Shown here piece by piece: positions 45,204-52,935 of a DNA stretch of 64,000 nucleotides. Source of the DNA: Amphritea sp. 1_MG-2023 (lineage in GTDB: Bacteria > Pseudomonadota > Gammaproteobacteria > Pseudomonadales > Balneatricaceae); the NCBI RefSeq assembly GCF_030547545.1, contig NZ_JAUOQE010000016.1, positions 28,765 through 92,764 on the forward strand. Direction: 5' to 3'. Position 1 is the first letter of the stretch, and each line of letters begins with the position of its first letter. Under the pieces are notes generated by a model. That model searched no databases. It was not told where the DNA came from and worked only from the letters and a program-made list of their open reading frames with translations. The position numbers and the translations under genes were made by a program.

Positions 45204-46504
45204 TATGATGCCTTCGGTGATTGTAATGGTGTTAACGGCGCGGAAGTTGGCTGCTGGGCGATGGGCACCGAGCGACCATGAGCGATACCGATGAGCAGTA
45301 GCGCGGGCCAGATTAGGTAGGCAAGAATTTCTAAGTTCTCGCCAAATGTGTACAGCATGAGCAGGGCGCAAGCACTAAAGCCGGTGCGGATGAGTGGGTC
45401 ATGTCGCGCGTTGAGTCCGAGTAACAAAAGGCTCCCGAGCAGCGGTATCGCCAGCGCGGCAAAGCCAACGATGCCTTTGACGAAGAGCAGGCCATACCAG
45501 CTGTGATGACTGCCGATAGGCATGTATTCAACTAAATGAGGCCCGCGTTCAACAATGCCATGTCCCCAAATGGGGGCTTCATCGCGCCAGCGTTGAATCG
45601 CGATACGTGCCAATGTGGCGCGCACTCGAGTGGAGTCCGCCCGGGCGCCTTTAAAGGATTCCCAAAAATCACTGGCCATCTGTAGCAGCGTGATGCCGAT
45701 TAAGGCGAATACCGTGCTGGCGGCGCTGGCGAGTATGAACAGACGTGGGCCGCGAAGAATGCTGAAGGCCAGTGGTAACCCCGCCAACACGATCAGACTG
45801 ACGGCGGCCAGCCGTGATTGCGACATCAGAATCATGGCGATACTGGCGCAGATGCCTATCCAGCGCCATTGACGCTCCTTTTCTTGCATCGCGAAGAGAA
45901 AGAAAATATTCGCCACAAACCCCAGTGCGGGAGCCCACGGGGTGAATAGCCGCCAGCGAGGTAGGCCGCTTCCTGGATCGATTTCATACAGTGACACGGC
46001 AAAGAATTCCGGCCCGGGCCCACCGATCACCTTGAGTGGTGATACGTAAGGCGTTCCGGGTAATCCCAGCAGCCAGGCAAAAATAAACAGCGGTAACAGA
46101 CAAAGAGTGTGTAGACACACCACCATCGCGGCACGATAGACAATTTGAGGCCTGATCGACAGGCTACCGGCGAGGACAAAGAGCGCCAGTAAGGCCCAGC
46201 CTTTGGCCCAACCGATAGATGATTTTATCAGTTTAGGCAGGCCCAATTGCCAGTCGAGGTGGCCAACGATCAGTGCCAGTAGCATCAGTAACATGCCGCA
46301 GATCCATAACCAGGTTGCCAGCGGAATGGGTGCCAGGCCTTGCGGTTGGCGACTGCGTTTAAGCACCAGTGCAAACAGCAGCCAAGCGAGTACCGGCCCA
46401 CTGATGTAGAGGGCGCCGATAAAGTAGAGCGGATAGGTCGCGGTGAGCGCGACCCACACTAGGCGCTCTTCAGTATTTGCTGGAGTAAGGGCTTGCGTAG
46501 CCAT
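45203..46504 (-). CDS. wzy: Wzy-like polymerase / O-antigen ligase-family membrane protein
   Basis: A 433-residue protein with about 11 hydrophobic segments and one long periplasmic loop near residues 280-345. That loop carries the O-antigen-ligase family feature IWGHGIVERGPHLVEYMPIGSHHSWYGLLFVKG. In a Wzx/Wzy pathway it should join repeat units into the polymer in the periplasm. The start is uncertain: ATG 46504 overlaps the Wzz gene by 46 bases, while GTG 46459 overlaps it by only one base (TAGTG), the same style of junction used elsewhere in this operon. Confidence 0.82.
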   Translation of the reverse strand: MATQALTPANTEERLVWVALTATYPLYFIGALYISGPVLAWLLFALVLKRSRQPQGLAPIPLATWLWICGMLLMLLALIVGHLDWQLGLPKLIKSSIGWAKGWALLALFVLAGSLSIRPQIVYRAAMVVCLHTLCLLPLFIFAWLLGLPGTPYVSPLKVIGGPGPEFFAVSLYEIDPGSGLPRWRLFTPWAPALGFVANIFFLFAMQEKERQWRWIGICASIAMILMSQSRLAAVSLIVLAGLPLAFSILRGPRLFILASAASTVFALIGITLLQMASDFWESFKGARADSTRVRATLARIAIQRWRDEAPIWGHGIVERGPHLVEYMPIGSHHSWYGLLFVKGIVGFAALAIPLLGSLLLLGLNARHDPLIRTGFSACALLMLYTFGENLEILAYLIWPALLLIGIAHGRSVPIAQQPTSAPLTPLQSPKAS

Positions 46505-47919
46505 AATAGGAGTAATCCCCAGAGAATGATGAGAGTGGCTGCAGCCCCGCCCGTTAATGCGAGCTTGGTATGCAGGTTGTCCGGTGCCGCCGGTAGTGTT
46601 GGCTGTGCTAGCATCTGGATCAGCGGATAAGAGGCAAAACGATCGATCTTGCCGATATCCTGCTTGGCGAGTGCGGTAGAAAAGACCGCCGTTGCCACCT
46701 GCTGCTTGCGGGATAGATCTTCGAGTTTGATGGCATTGCTAGCCGTGGTATCGATGCGGGTTGCAAGGTCGGTATTCCATTGTTGCACCGCCGTGAGTTG
46801 TTGCTCGATGCCGGTATATTCGGCCTGTAAAATAATCAGCTGCTGCAATAGCTCGTTTTCCAGGGCATTGCTACCCAGATCAATGAGTTCTGCAATGCTG
46901 ATTTTTTTAAGCCCGGTGATGCGTCGACCACGCTCGATAATTTTGCTTTGGATCGAGTCGTGTGTTGCCTGTAGTTGCCGAAGGTGGGGATTGTTCTTCC
47001 CCAATGTCGCGTCGACGCTACTGATCTGGATATGGATATTGGCATGCTGCGCCAACTGTTGCTGGAACAATGCATCATTACGCAGGGTGACCGCATGACG
47101 AAGCATCTGTTGATCCAACGTCAGATTGTCGAGCATGCTGCTGATTTGTGATTGAAGCTGTTCACGCTTGGCTTTAAGTTGTTCAGCCTGATTCTGATTT
47201 TGCTCTAGCCGCGAGATGAGCTGATTAAACTGTTCCACCGAAATGATGCCGGTCTGGGCCTGATAATCGAGTTTCTGTTGCTGCGCCCGCTGCAGTTTGG
47301 CGTCGAAATCGGTAATGGTGGAAAGGCTGGCTTCGGTAATGCGTCTGGCTTCATCATTACGCAGATCTTCTAACTGTTGTTGTAATGCCTCATACAGTGC
47401 CAGTGATTTTTGTTGTGCGAGTTGAGCGCTGGAGCCCTTGACCTGAAAATGGATCATGGAGGTCTGGTCGACCAGTTTTATCCGCGGTGTGCCAAAGTCC
47501 GTTGATGAAATAGATACTTTGTTAGCGGCTTCTGCCAACACCGGCAGGCTGGTTGCTATTGCCTTATAGTTTACGATCGGGTCAATTGAACTGTTGCTAA
47601 AAGGTGATGCATTGTTCGAGGTTGCCTGACCGATGCTGTCAATATTGACCGTCTGACCGTTGCCTTTACCGGGCAGGATCAAGGTCCATTCGCTGGTGTA
47701 ACTCACAGGTTTGAGCATGATCATCAGGGTGATCGGGCCCCAGACCAGCAACAAAGTCCCTGTCATTACCAGTAGATAGAGCCGGCGTCGACGTGCTGGT
47801 GGCAGGCTGGTGCCATAAACCAAGGCACGCATCAGCAAACCATGGTGACGTGGTTCGCTGGCGTTATTAGCGCTGCTATCAGTGATAGGCTGGTCGGCTG
47901 CTACTGTCGCGTTAGTCAT
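46459..47919 (-). CDS. wzz: Wzz/GumC-type polysaccharide co-polymerase
   Basis: A 486-residue inner-membrane protein that sets chain length and links polymerisation to export. Two membrane anchors flank a long periplasmic part: one at about 45-68 and one near residues 460-480. Between them are extended coiled-coil stretches (residues about 180-290 and 330-400). No tyrosine-kinase (BY-kinase) domain is attached, and none is encoded nearby, so control by phosphorylation is not indicated. A basic N-terminal tail precedes the first anchor. It starts 11 bases after the Wza stop. Confidence 0.85.
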   Translation of the reverse strand: MTNATVAADQPITDSSANNASEPRHHGLLMRALVYGTSLPPARRRRLYLLVMTGTLLLVWGPITLMIMLKPVSYTSEWTLILPGKGNGQTVNIDSIGQATSNNASPFSNSSIDPIVNYKAIATSLPVLAEAANKVSISSTDFGTPRIKLVDQTSMIHFQVKGSSAQLAQQKSLALYEALQQQLEDLRNDEARRITEASLSTITDFDAKLQRAQQQKLDYQAQTGIISVEQFNQLISRLEQNQNQAEQLKAKREQLQSQISSMLDNLTLDQQMLRHAVTLRNDALFQQQLAQHANIHIQISSVDATLGKNNPHLRQLQATHDSIQSKIIERGRRITGLKKISIAELIDLGSNALENELLQQLIILQAEYTGIEQQLTAVQQWNTDLATRIDTTASNAIKLEDLSRKQQVATAVFSTALAKQDIGKIDRFASYPLIQMLAQPTLPAAPDNLHTKLALTGGAAATLIILWGLLLLWLRKPLLQQILKSA

Positions 47920-47930
47920 CCGTGTTTCCC

Positions 47931-49196
47931 TCAGAACAGCAGCGTGAATGGCAGGATGAGGTCCGTGATAGTACGGCCAATATCGCGCAGATTACTGATA
48001 TTAGAGTCGTAACAAACGACACTATCGTTCGGCATCAGATAAGGGTTCAGATCGAGGCGGTCGGGAGAGCGCAATAGTCCCTCGATATCCCGTTCAATGG
48101 TCATGGCGCGTTGCGAAACCGGATCCTGGGTGACCAGTACCGCATAACGGTCACTATTAGTGGATGCACTGCCGCCAGCACAGTTGCCCGATACCACCGC
48201 GTTGTGTAAGCGTGCTCCGTAAGGCAGGCTGGTGGCATGTTCGCCGACCGCGGAACTGGCATTATTCATTGCCGGCACCGTGAGGTTGGAAATAAACACA
48301 CGAATGCCCGGTGGGGTGATCGCTGAGTTTTTTACCAGTTCTCGTTGGGGGCTGCCGGTGCTGTTGATACGGATCTGATCATTATGCATCAGCGTAATCG
48401 GTTGGACAGGGTAGCCGAGTACGATGCCGCTGATATCCAGCGAGTAGGTTGTTTGTCCACGAATCAATTCAATGCTGGTGAGATCCGCATCGGGACGAAC
48501 ACCGCCGGCGGCGCGCAGGGCGGCGGTCAATAAACGATCGGCCCCCATATCACCACTGGTATCCAGACGTCCTTCAGCCCGATCATCGGCCTTACGCTGG
48601 TTGATTGTGTGTTGACCCGGCTGAAACACGGCACCGGAAACATAGACTTTGACTGGTGCCCACTGCAGCATCATCAGGCTGACATTCGCCATGCCGTGGC
48701 GAAACATACCGGCGTTTTCCAAGGCGTGATTGATACGGCTTTCCAGTTCGGCCATGCTCAAGCCTGCTGCGGGTAATACCGGTAAATAAGGCAGCTTGAT
48801 AGTACCGTCGATGCCGAGAGTGAAGACGCCATTGAAGCCCTGTTCGGTGCCGTTAGTGACGCCATTGAAAAGCGCGTCATTGGGCATGATTAGACGCAGA
48901 CGATCTCCGGGGGAGAGCGGTGGACGCTCAGATAGTTGCGATGCCATCGAGCTGCTCTGCGGATGCGGCATAACATGCGCGGCTGTCTCATAGCCCAAAT
49001 AGGGCAGCGCCGGGCTGAGGTATTTAACCGGTTGGTTGGTTTGACGTAAAACTTCCGAGAACCAATGCCCCCGGGTAGCAATGTCAGCATCACGCGACTG
49101 AGACAAATAAGGTTTGGCACAACCACTGCACAGACTGATGAGCGTCAGGGATAACACCAGCGATGATAATTTGCATTTCATCATCAAATGCCTCAT
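47931..49196 (-). CDS. wza: Wza-type outer-membrane polysaccharide export lipoprotein
   Basis: A 421-residue lipoprotein forming the outer-membrane channel. The signal peptide ends in Leu-Cys-Ser-Gly-Cys, so Cys26 is the likely lipidated residue. A Poly_export domain follows (LSPGDRLRLIMPNDALFNGV, then FTLGIDGTIKLPYLPVLPAAGLSMAELESRI), then SLBB-like repeats beginning VKVYVSGAVFQPGQHTI. A C-terminal hydrophobic stretch ends the protein. Its ATG overlaps the STAS gene stop by four bases (ATGA), so it is translated together with the regulator. Confidence 0.9.
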   Translation of the reverse strand: MRHLMMKCKLSSLVLSLTLISLCSGCAKPYLSQSRDADIATRGHWFSEVLRQTNQPVKYLSPALPYLGYETAAHVMPHPQSSSMASQLSERPPLSPGDRLRLIMPNDALFNGVTNGTEQGFNGVFTLGIDGTIKLPYLPVLPAAGLSMAELESRINHALENAGMFRHGMANVSLMMLQWAPVKVYVSGAVFQPGQHTINQRKADDRAEGRLDTSGDMGADRLLTAALRAAGGVRPDADLTSIELIRGQTTYSLDISGIVLGYPVQPITLMHNDQIRINSTGSPQRELVKNSAITPPGIRVFISNLTVPAMNNASSAVGEHATSLPYGARLHNAVVSGNCAGGSASTNSDRYAVLVTQDPVSQRAMTIERDIEGLLRSPDRLDLNPYLMPNDSVVCYDSNISNLRDIGRTITDLILPFTLLF

Positions 49197-49534
49197 GCCG
49201 CCTGCAGGCTATGAATGGCAGACTGCGGATCTTCATAGATATCAAAGATCTGATGCAGACGGGTGAGTTCTATCAGCGCGCGAACGTTGTTTTGTGGTTG
49301 CAGCAACACTACCTGTCCTTGTTGACGGTTTACCTGTTTGTAGATCGCTATCAACACAGCGAGGCCGCTGGAATCGAGAAAATTAACTAAACTCAGATCG
49401 ATGATCAGGAAGTGATTTCCTTGGTCGGTCAACTCGGTCAGGGCGAGACGGGTCGTATCGGCGTTAGACATCACAAGTGTTTCGGTGAGTTGTACTGTGA
49501 CGACTTGCTGATGGCGGCTTATATTAAGTTTCAT
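49193..49534 (-). CDS. STAS-domain anti-sigma-factor antagonist-like protein
   Basis: A 113-residue stand-alone STAS protein of the SpoIIAA/RsbV type. The phosphorylation segment is intact, FLDSSGLAVL, with Ser56 at the position phosphorylated in SpoIIAA. It is probably the output of the partner-switch pair encoded upstream: the HATPase protein would phosphorylate it and the receiver-PP2C phosphatase would dephosphorylate it. It is the first gene of the polysaccharide operon, overlapping wza, much as sypA lies at the head of the Vibrio syp locus. What it binds downstream is unknown; a sigma factor, a glycosyltransferase or a c-di-GMP enzyme are possible. Confidence 0.88.
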   Translation of the reverse strand: MKLNISRHQQVVTVQLTETLVMSNADTTRLALTELTDQGNHFLIIDLSLVNFLDSSGLAVLIAIYKQVNRQQGQVVLLQPQNNVRALIELTRLHQIFDIYEDPQSAIHSLQAA

Positions 49535-49588
49535 GTGGTAATCCCCAAGTGGCTAGCGATAAGTAAAAAGTGTTTATATGCAGGGTTA

Positions 49589-49604
49589 TTCAAAACGCGT
49601 GCCA
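49589..49604 (-). promoter_or_regulatory. Sigma-54 promoter of the main polysaccharide operon
   Basis: Minus strand: TGGCACG-N4-TTGAA. The -24 block is perfect; the -12 block has A in place of the usual C of GC. Spacing is correct. It lies about 55 bases upstream of the STAS start codon. Confidence 0.72.
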
Positions 49605-49691
49605 GCTGTCGATTATTTTTTTAAGTATTTGTTTTTGTTGATTAAATAATAGCTTTTTGAGCTAATTGTTAGGCCTGGCTAATCGTGGATA

Positions 49692-49704
49692 TTGCAAAAT
49701 GCAA
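49692..49704. promoter_or_regulatory. Enhancer-like palindrome, site 2
   Basis: TTGCAAAATGCAA, arms TTGCA/TGCAA around AAA, centred about 95 bp upstream of the -24 element of the polysaccharide operon promoter. Confidence 0.7.
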
Positions 49705-49722
49705 ATGACATAGAGGGGGCTT

Positions 49723-49737
49723 TTCGCATTTTGCGAA
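49723..49737. promoter_or_regulatory. Enhancer-like palindrome, site 3
   Basis: TTCGCATTTTGCGAA, a variant with arms TTCGCA/TGCGAA. Its centre is 32 bp from the centre of site 2, about three helical turns, as expected for paired activator sites on one face of DNA. Confidence 0.62.
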
Positions 49738-49764
49738 GCAGTCTTATGCGTGGTTTTTATGTTT

Positions 49765-49792
49765 AAAAAAAACCGCATCCTATGGGATACGG
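49765..49792 (-). terminator. Terminator of the partner-switch operon
   Basis: Minus strand: CCGTATCC-ATA-GGATGCGG (one mismatch), followed by eight T residues. It lies between the HATPase gene and the polysaccharide promoter region, so the two leftward operons are transcribed separately. Confidence 0.8.
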
Positions 49793-49829
49793 CTTTTCCG
49801 GGGCTTGGTCATTTTATCGGTGGGATGTT

Positions 49830-50246
49830 TTAGCGTTTGTAGTGGCGCAGTAAGCGCAGGTGGTTGACGCCGTCTAGGTGACGGTAGTGGATTTGATCCG
49901 TCCAGAGCCGCATGATCTCAGAGCCACGCCCTGATTCTTTTAGTAAGTCGATGCTGGTGTGGCTAGACGTCTGATACCGGGCGGCGGTGTGGCTGATATC
50001 GATGATGATCTGTTGTGAATCCAGAGAGCATTGAAGATGAATCGGATTATTGTCGAGGCCGCTATGTTGCAGGATATTATTGATCGCTTCTGCCAGACAG
50101 ACCGTTATTTGAAACGCCACCTGATTATCAATAGCATGGTCATCACATTGGGCGGTGAGCCAGCGACAGGCCATATCTGCGGTATGGTCGCTGATATCAA
50201 ACGTGGTCGCATTATTGGCGACAGTATCTTTTGCGCGCGGGCTCAT
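49830..50246 (-). CDS. RsbW-like HATPase serine kinase / anti-sigma-type protein
   Basis: A 138-residue GHKL ATPase. The N-box is CLAEAINNILQHS and the G-box ESGRGSEIM; no histidine-kinase dimerisation domain is present. This is the RsbW/SpoIIAB arrangement, so it should phosphorylate the STAS protein and/or bind a target. It follows the receiver-PP2C gene by three bases, with AGGAG near the start, and ends at a strong terminator. Together with its neighbours it makes a three-part partner switch (phosphatase, kinase, STAS antagonist). Confidence 0.87.
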   Translation of the reverse strand: MSPRAKDTVANNATTFDISDHTADMACRWLTAQCDDHAIDNQVAFQITVCLAEAINNILQHSGLDNNPIHLQCSLDSQQIIIDISHTAARYQTSSHTSIDLLKESGRGSEIMRLWTDQIHYRHLDGVNHLRLLRHYKR

Positions 50247-50249
50247 GCA

Positions 50250-51530
50250 TTACTCCTGTGATGTTAATGGTGGGCGCTCTAGAATCAGCCATGAGATATC
50301 GTCATCCGCAGGCAGACCCTTGAGTAATTTATCCGTATCGGCGATTAGCGTCTGGCAGAGGGTATCGGCCGGTTGGTGATGATAATGGTCTAGCATCGTC
50401 ATCAACTGAGGCGTTGACATCTCCTCGTGGTTGTTGAGACGGCAGCTGAGTATGCCGTCTGAATAGATTAGTAGCTTGTCTCCTGGTTGTAACTGGAATG
50501 CGGTGCTTTCATAGTGGGCGGGGTCGATCAGTCCTACCGGTGTTCCCCCTTGCCCTAGCTGGATTACTTTAGCCTGTTCTCCCTCTGAGGCTAGCTGTAA
50601 TGGATGAGGGTGCCCGGCTTGGCACAAAAGACCATCACCGCTGGTCAGATCAAATACGCCGTATATCATGGTGAAATAGTTGCGACACTCGTCTTCGGAT
50701 GGGAAGCGTTTGTTAAGTTCAGCGACAATTAGCTCAGGAGAGATAGGCTGTGTCACTTGATGTTCGTCGGTCACGGTTAAACACAAACCATGACTGGTCG
50801 GGTCGGCCAGAAAACGCGAGAGTGAAAATGACTGCATGGCGGCACGCGCACCATGGCCGGCAATGTCGATATGATAGAACGCTACATGGGTGTCGGTGAG
50901 TGGCAGGACATTATAGCTGTCACCACCAATGCTGGTAGCCGACTGCAGATAATGAGCAAACTGTAGACCTGGGTATTGGCTGCTGTTGCTGGGCAGCAAA
51001 GAGCGTTGTAGCTGTTCTGCCGCTATCAGATCTTGCTGAATGGCGTTGCGAAGCTTAGATTCCCGCGCCAGCGTCTCTGAGAGTTGTACATTTCTGTGAT
51101 TCAGTTGCGAACGTAGGCGTACGATCCTTGCGCCTGCTTGGACGCGTGCCCGTAACTCCTCACCATTAAACGGCTTGCGAATATAGTCATCTGCACCGGC
51201 ATCAAGGGCTGCGACAAGATCACAGACAGCGTTTTGCCCAGTCAGTAAGAGAAAGTAAGGGGGTATCTCTGAATGCGCTTGTAGCGTTGTTAATAGCTGC
51301 ATGCCATCAACAACAGGCATGCGCCAGTCACTGATAATTAACCCTACCTGAAGCTGCTCCAACAGCGACAATGCGACGGCCCCATTTTCTGCCTGCACAA
51401 CGTCAAACCCTTGTTTCGTGAGCATGGCCACTAAACGAGCTCGTTCGGCTAAGACATCTTCGACAACGAGGACACGTTGCCATAAGGGCGTTGCGTCGGA
51501 AAATTTTTGAGTCACTTTATCTGCCAGCAT
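50250..51530 (-). CDS. Receiver-domain PP2C (SpoIIE/RsbU-type) phosphatase
   Basis: A 426-residue phosphatase that should dephosphorylate the STAS protein when its receiver is modified. The N-terminal receiver has Asp68 as phosphoacceptor (IISDWRMPV) and Lys in IRKPFNGEE; a coiled-coil linker follows at about 145-185; the SpoIIE-type PP2C domain fills the rest, with metal-binding residues in GGDSYNV, DIAGHGARAAM and LIYSDGI. I chose ATG 51530, preceded by AGGAGG, over an ATG 18 bases upstream, because the sigma-54 promoter would start transcription near 51545. The kinase that phosphorylates the receiver is probably the hybrid kinase encoded divergently. Confidence 0.9.
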   Translation of the reverse strand: MLADKVTQKFSDATPLWQRVLVVEDVLAERARLVAMLTKQGFDVVQAENGAVALSLLEQLQVGLIISDWRMPVVDGMQLLTTLQAHSEIPPYFLLLTGQNAVCDLVAALDAGADDYIRKPFNGEELRARVQAGARIVRLRSQLNHRNVQLSETLARESKLRNAIQQDLIAAEQLQRSLLPSNSSQYPGLQFAHYLQSATSIGGDSYNVLPLTDTHVAFYHIDIAGHGARAAMQSFSLSRFLADPTSHGLCLTVTDEHQVTQPISPELIVAELNKRFPSEDECRNYFTMIYGVFDLTSGDGLLCQAGHPHPLQLASEGEQAKVIQLGQGGTPVGLIDPAHYESTAFQLQPGDKLLIYSDGILSCRLNNHEEMSTPQLMTMLDHYHHQPADTLCQTLIADTDKLLKGLPADDDISWLILERPPLTSQE

Positions 51531-51554
51531 AAGGCCTCCTGTTTGCATAGACTA

Positions 51555-51570
51555 AGCAGTAAATGTGCCA
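51555..51570 (-). promoter_or_regulatory. Sigma-54 promoter of the partner-switch operon
   Basis: Minus strand: TGGCACA-N4-CTGCT, with GG and GC separated by 10 bases. It places the transcript start near 51545, just upstream of the AGGAGG ribosome-binding site of the phosphatase gene. Confidence 0.72.
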
Positions 51571-51661
51571 ACCCGTTTTTCGTCATACTGTGGCTGACGG
51601 CTGGATTTAAGGGATACTGATGGGAAAAAAGCGCCATCGTGGTGATCGATCGAGATATGCT

Positions 51662-51674
51662 TTGCAATTTGCAA
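51662..51674. promoter_or_regulatory. Enhancer-like palindrome, site 4 (shared)
   Basis: TTGCAATTTGCAA, within the longer near-palindrome TTTGCAATTTGCAAAT. Its centre is about 99 bp from the -24 element of the leftward promoter and about 107 bp from that of the rightward promoter, so one site can serve both. Confidence 0.72.
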
Positions 51675-51773
51675 ATCAAAAAGAGAATCGTTCTGCGTCA
51701 AATGCGGCGTAGGCTCGCAGCAGGGTGGTGAAATATGTCGCACTCGCTAGACTTGAGAGAGGTTTGAGCAACT

Positions 51774-51789
51774 TGGCTTGGCGATTGCT
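51774..51789 (+). promoter_or_regulatory. Sigma-54 promoter of the PhnD-kinase-regulator operon
   Basis: TGGCTTG-N4-TTGCT, with GG (51775-51776) and GC (51787-51788) separated by 10 bases. The leader between it and the first gene contains two direct repeats of TAGTTAGAAA (51807, 51821) and two of TTGAAAGCAAT (51838, 51866). Confidence 0.7.
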
Positions 51790-51922
51790 TAATAGTTAAA
51801 CGTAGGTAGTTAGAAACAAGTAGTTAGAAATAATTAATTGAAAGCAATTAGTTCAACATAGCTACTTGAAAGCAATATAGTTGCACGGCGGCTATATTTC
51901 ACCAACAAGGGTTCATATTGAT

Positions 51923-52828
51923 ATGTTCGACATGCGGATTATTTTATCAAATGCGCTGTTACGTACAGTGGTCTTATTTCAACGCGTTAGGACGACGGGG
52001 CTGCTGATCGTGAGCATGCTGTGCATAGGGGTACCGGCCTATGCGGCGAAATTATCGCCGCCGGAACTAGTCTTCGGTATGGTGCCGCAGCAGGCGGCTT
52101 TCAAAATGGCACGAGACTGGGCGCCCTTATTACGGGAATTAACCGCGTTAAGCGGCGTGTCGCTGCGGTTTGCGACGGCACCCGATATTCCAACATTTGA
52201 AGCGCGCCTGCAGGCCGGCGAATACGATATCGCTTATATGAACCCCTATCATTATACCGTGGTGAGTGATGCGTTAGGTTTTCGTCCTTTGGTGAAAGCG
52301 CGTGATAAGCGTATCGAGGGCATTGTGGTCGCGAGTAAACAACGATCCTTGCATGGACTGGAAGACCTTGCCGGTGAGCAGCTGGCGTTTCCTGCGCCGG
52401 CGGCGTTTGCTGCGACGCTGTTAACCCGCGGCACGCTTGGCGTAAAAGGCATTCCCTATCAAGCGGTGTTCGTCAACTCACATGATGCGGTGTATCGAAA
52501 TGTAGCCGCAGGCCGCTTCATTGCCGGCGGCGGCATTCAGCGTACATTTGATGCGCTGGAGCCGCGTATTCGAGAGCAATTGCAGGTTATTTGGCGTTCG
52601 TCGGGTTTTACCGCACATGCTATTGCTGCCCATCCTCGAGTCGATGCTGCAGTGGTGGCGCAGTTGCGGGCGGCCTTGGTTCAGTTAGCCTCAACCGAGG
52701 CTGGTGCTGCTGCGTTGCGGCCCCTTAAAATTAAGGGGTTTGAAGTGGCCGTTGATAGTGATTGGAATGATGTCCGTGCTTTACACCTACAGCAGGTATT
52801 GGGTGAGCGAGAAGAGATAGGCGAGTAG
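51923..52828 (+). CDS. PhnD/SsuA-family periplasmic binding protein
   Basis: A 301-residue exported protein with a signal anchor region ending near Pro-Ala-Tyr-Ala-Ala. The mature part has the PhnD/phosphate-phosphonate binding fold: ELVFGMVPQQAAFKMARDWAPLLRELTALSGVSLRF, then YDIAYMNPYHYTVVSDALGFRPLVKA and FINSHDAVYRN-like segments. No permease or ATPase gene is nearby; the next gene is a hybrid histidine kinase, so it is probably a ligand-sensing partner of that kinase rather than a transport component, as LuxP is for LuxQ. The ligand is unknown. The start at 51923 is preferred over one 42 bases upstream; 51932 is also possible. Confidence 0.83.
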   Translation: MFDMRIILSNALLRTVVLFQRVRTTGLLIVSMLCIGVPAYAAKLSPPELVFGMVPQQAAFKMARDWAPLLRELTALSGVSLRFATAPDIPTFEARLQAGEYDIAYMNPYHYTVVSDALGFRPLVKARDKRIEGIVVASKQRSLHGLEDLAGEQLAFPAPAAFAATLLTRGTLGVKGIPYQAVFVNSHDAVYRNVAAGRFIAGGGIQRTFDALEPRIREQLQVIWRSSGFTAHAIAAHPRVDAAVVAQLRAALVQLASTEAGAAALRPLKIKGFEVAVDSDWNDVRALHLQQVLGEREEIGE

Positions 52829-52935
52829 AGATAGTCGATTAGAGTATCAGCCTAGCACTGAAGTCCTGTTGAGTGATGCTTGGTTTAATGAGTCCTTATT
52901 GAGCGGTTTCTGCTCATAAGCAAGAGGCGTTTAGC

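Noticed and set aside
46649..47098. 149-residue Cys/Ser-rich plus-strand frame opposite wzz
   Set aside because: Complementary shadow of a coiled-coil gene; no start signal.
51923..52828. PhnD gene as part of a phosphonate importer
   Set aside because: No phnC or phnE type genes are adjacent; the next genes are signalling proteins.
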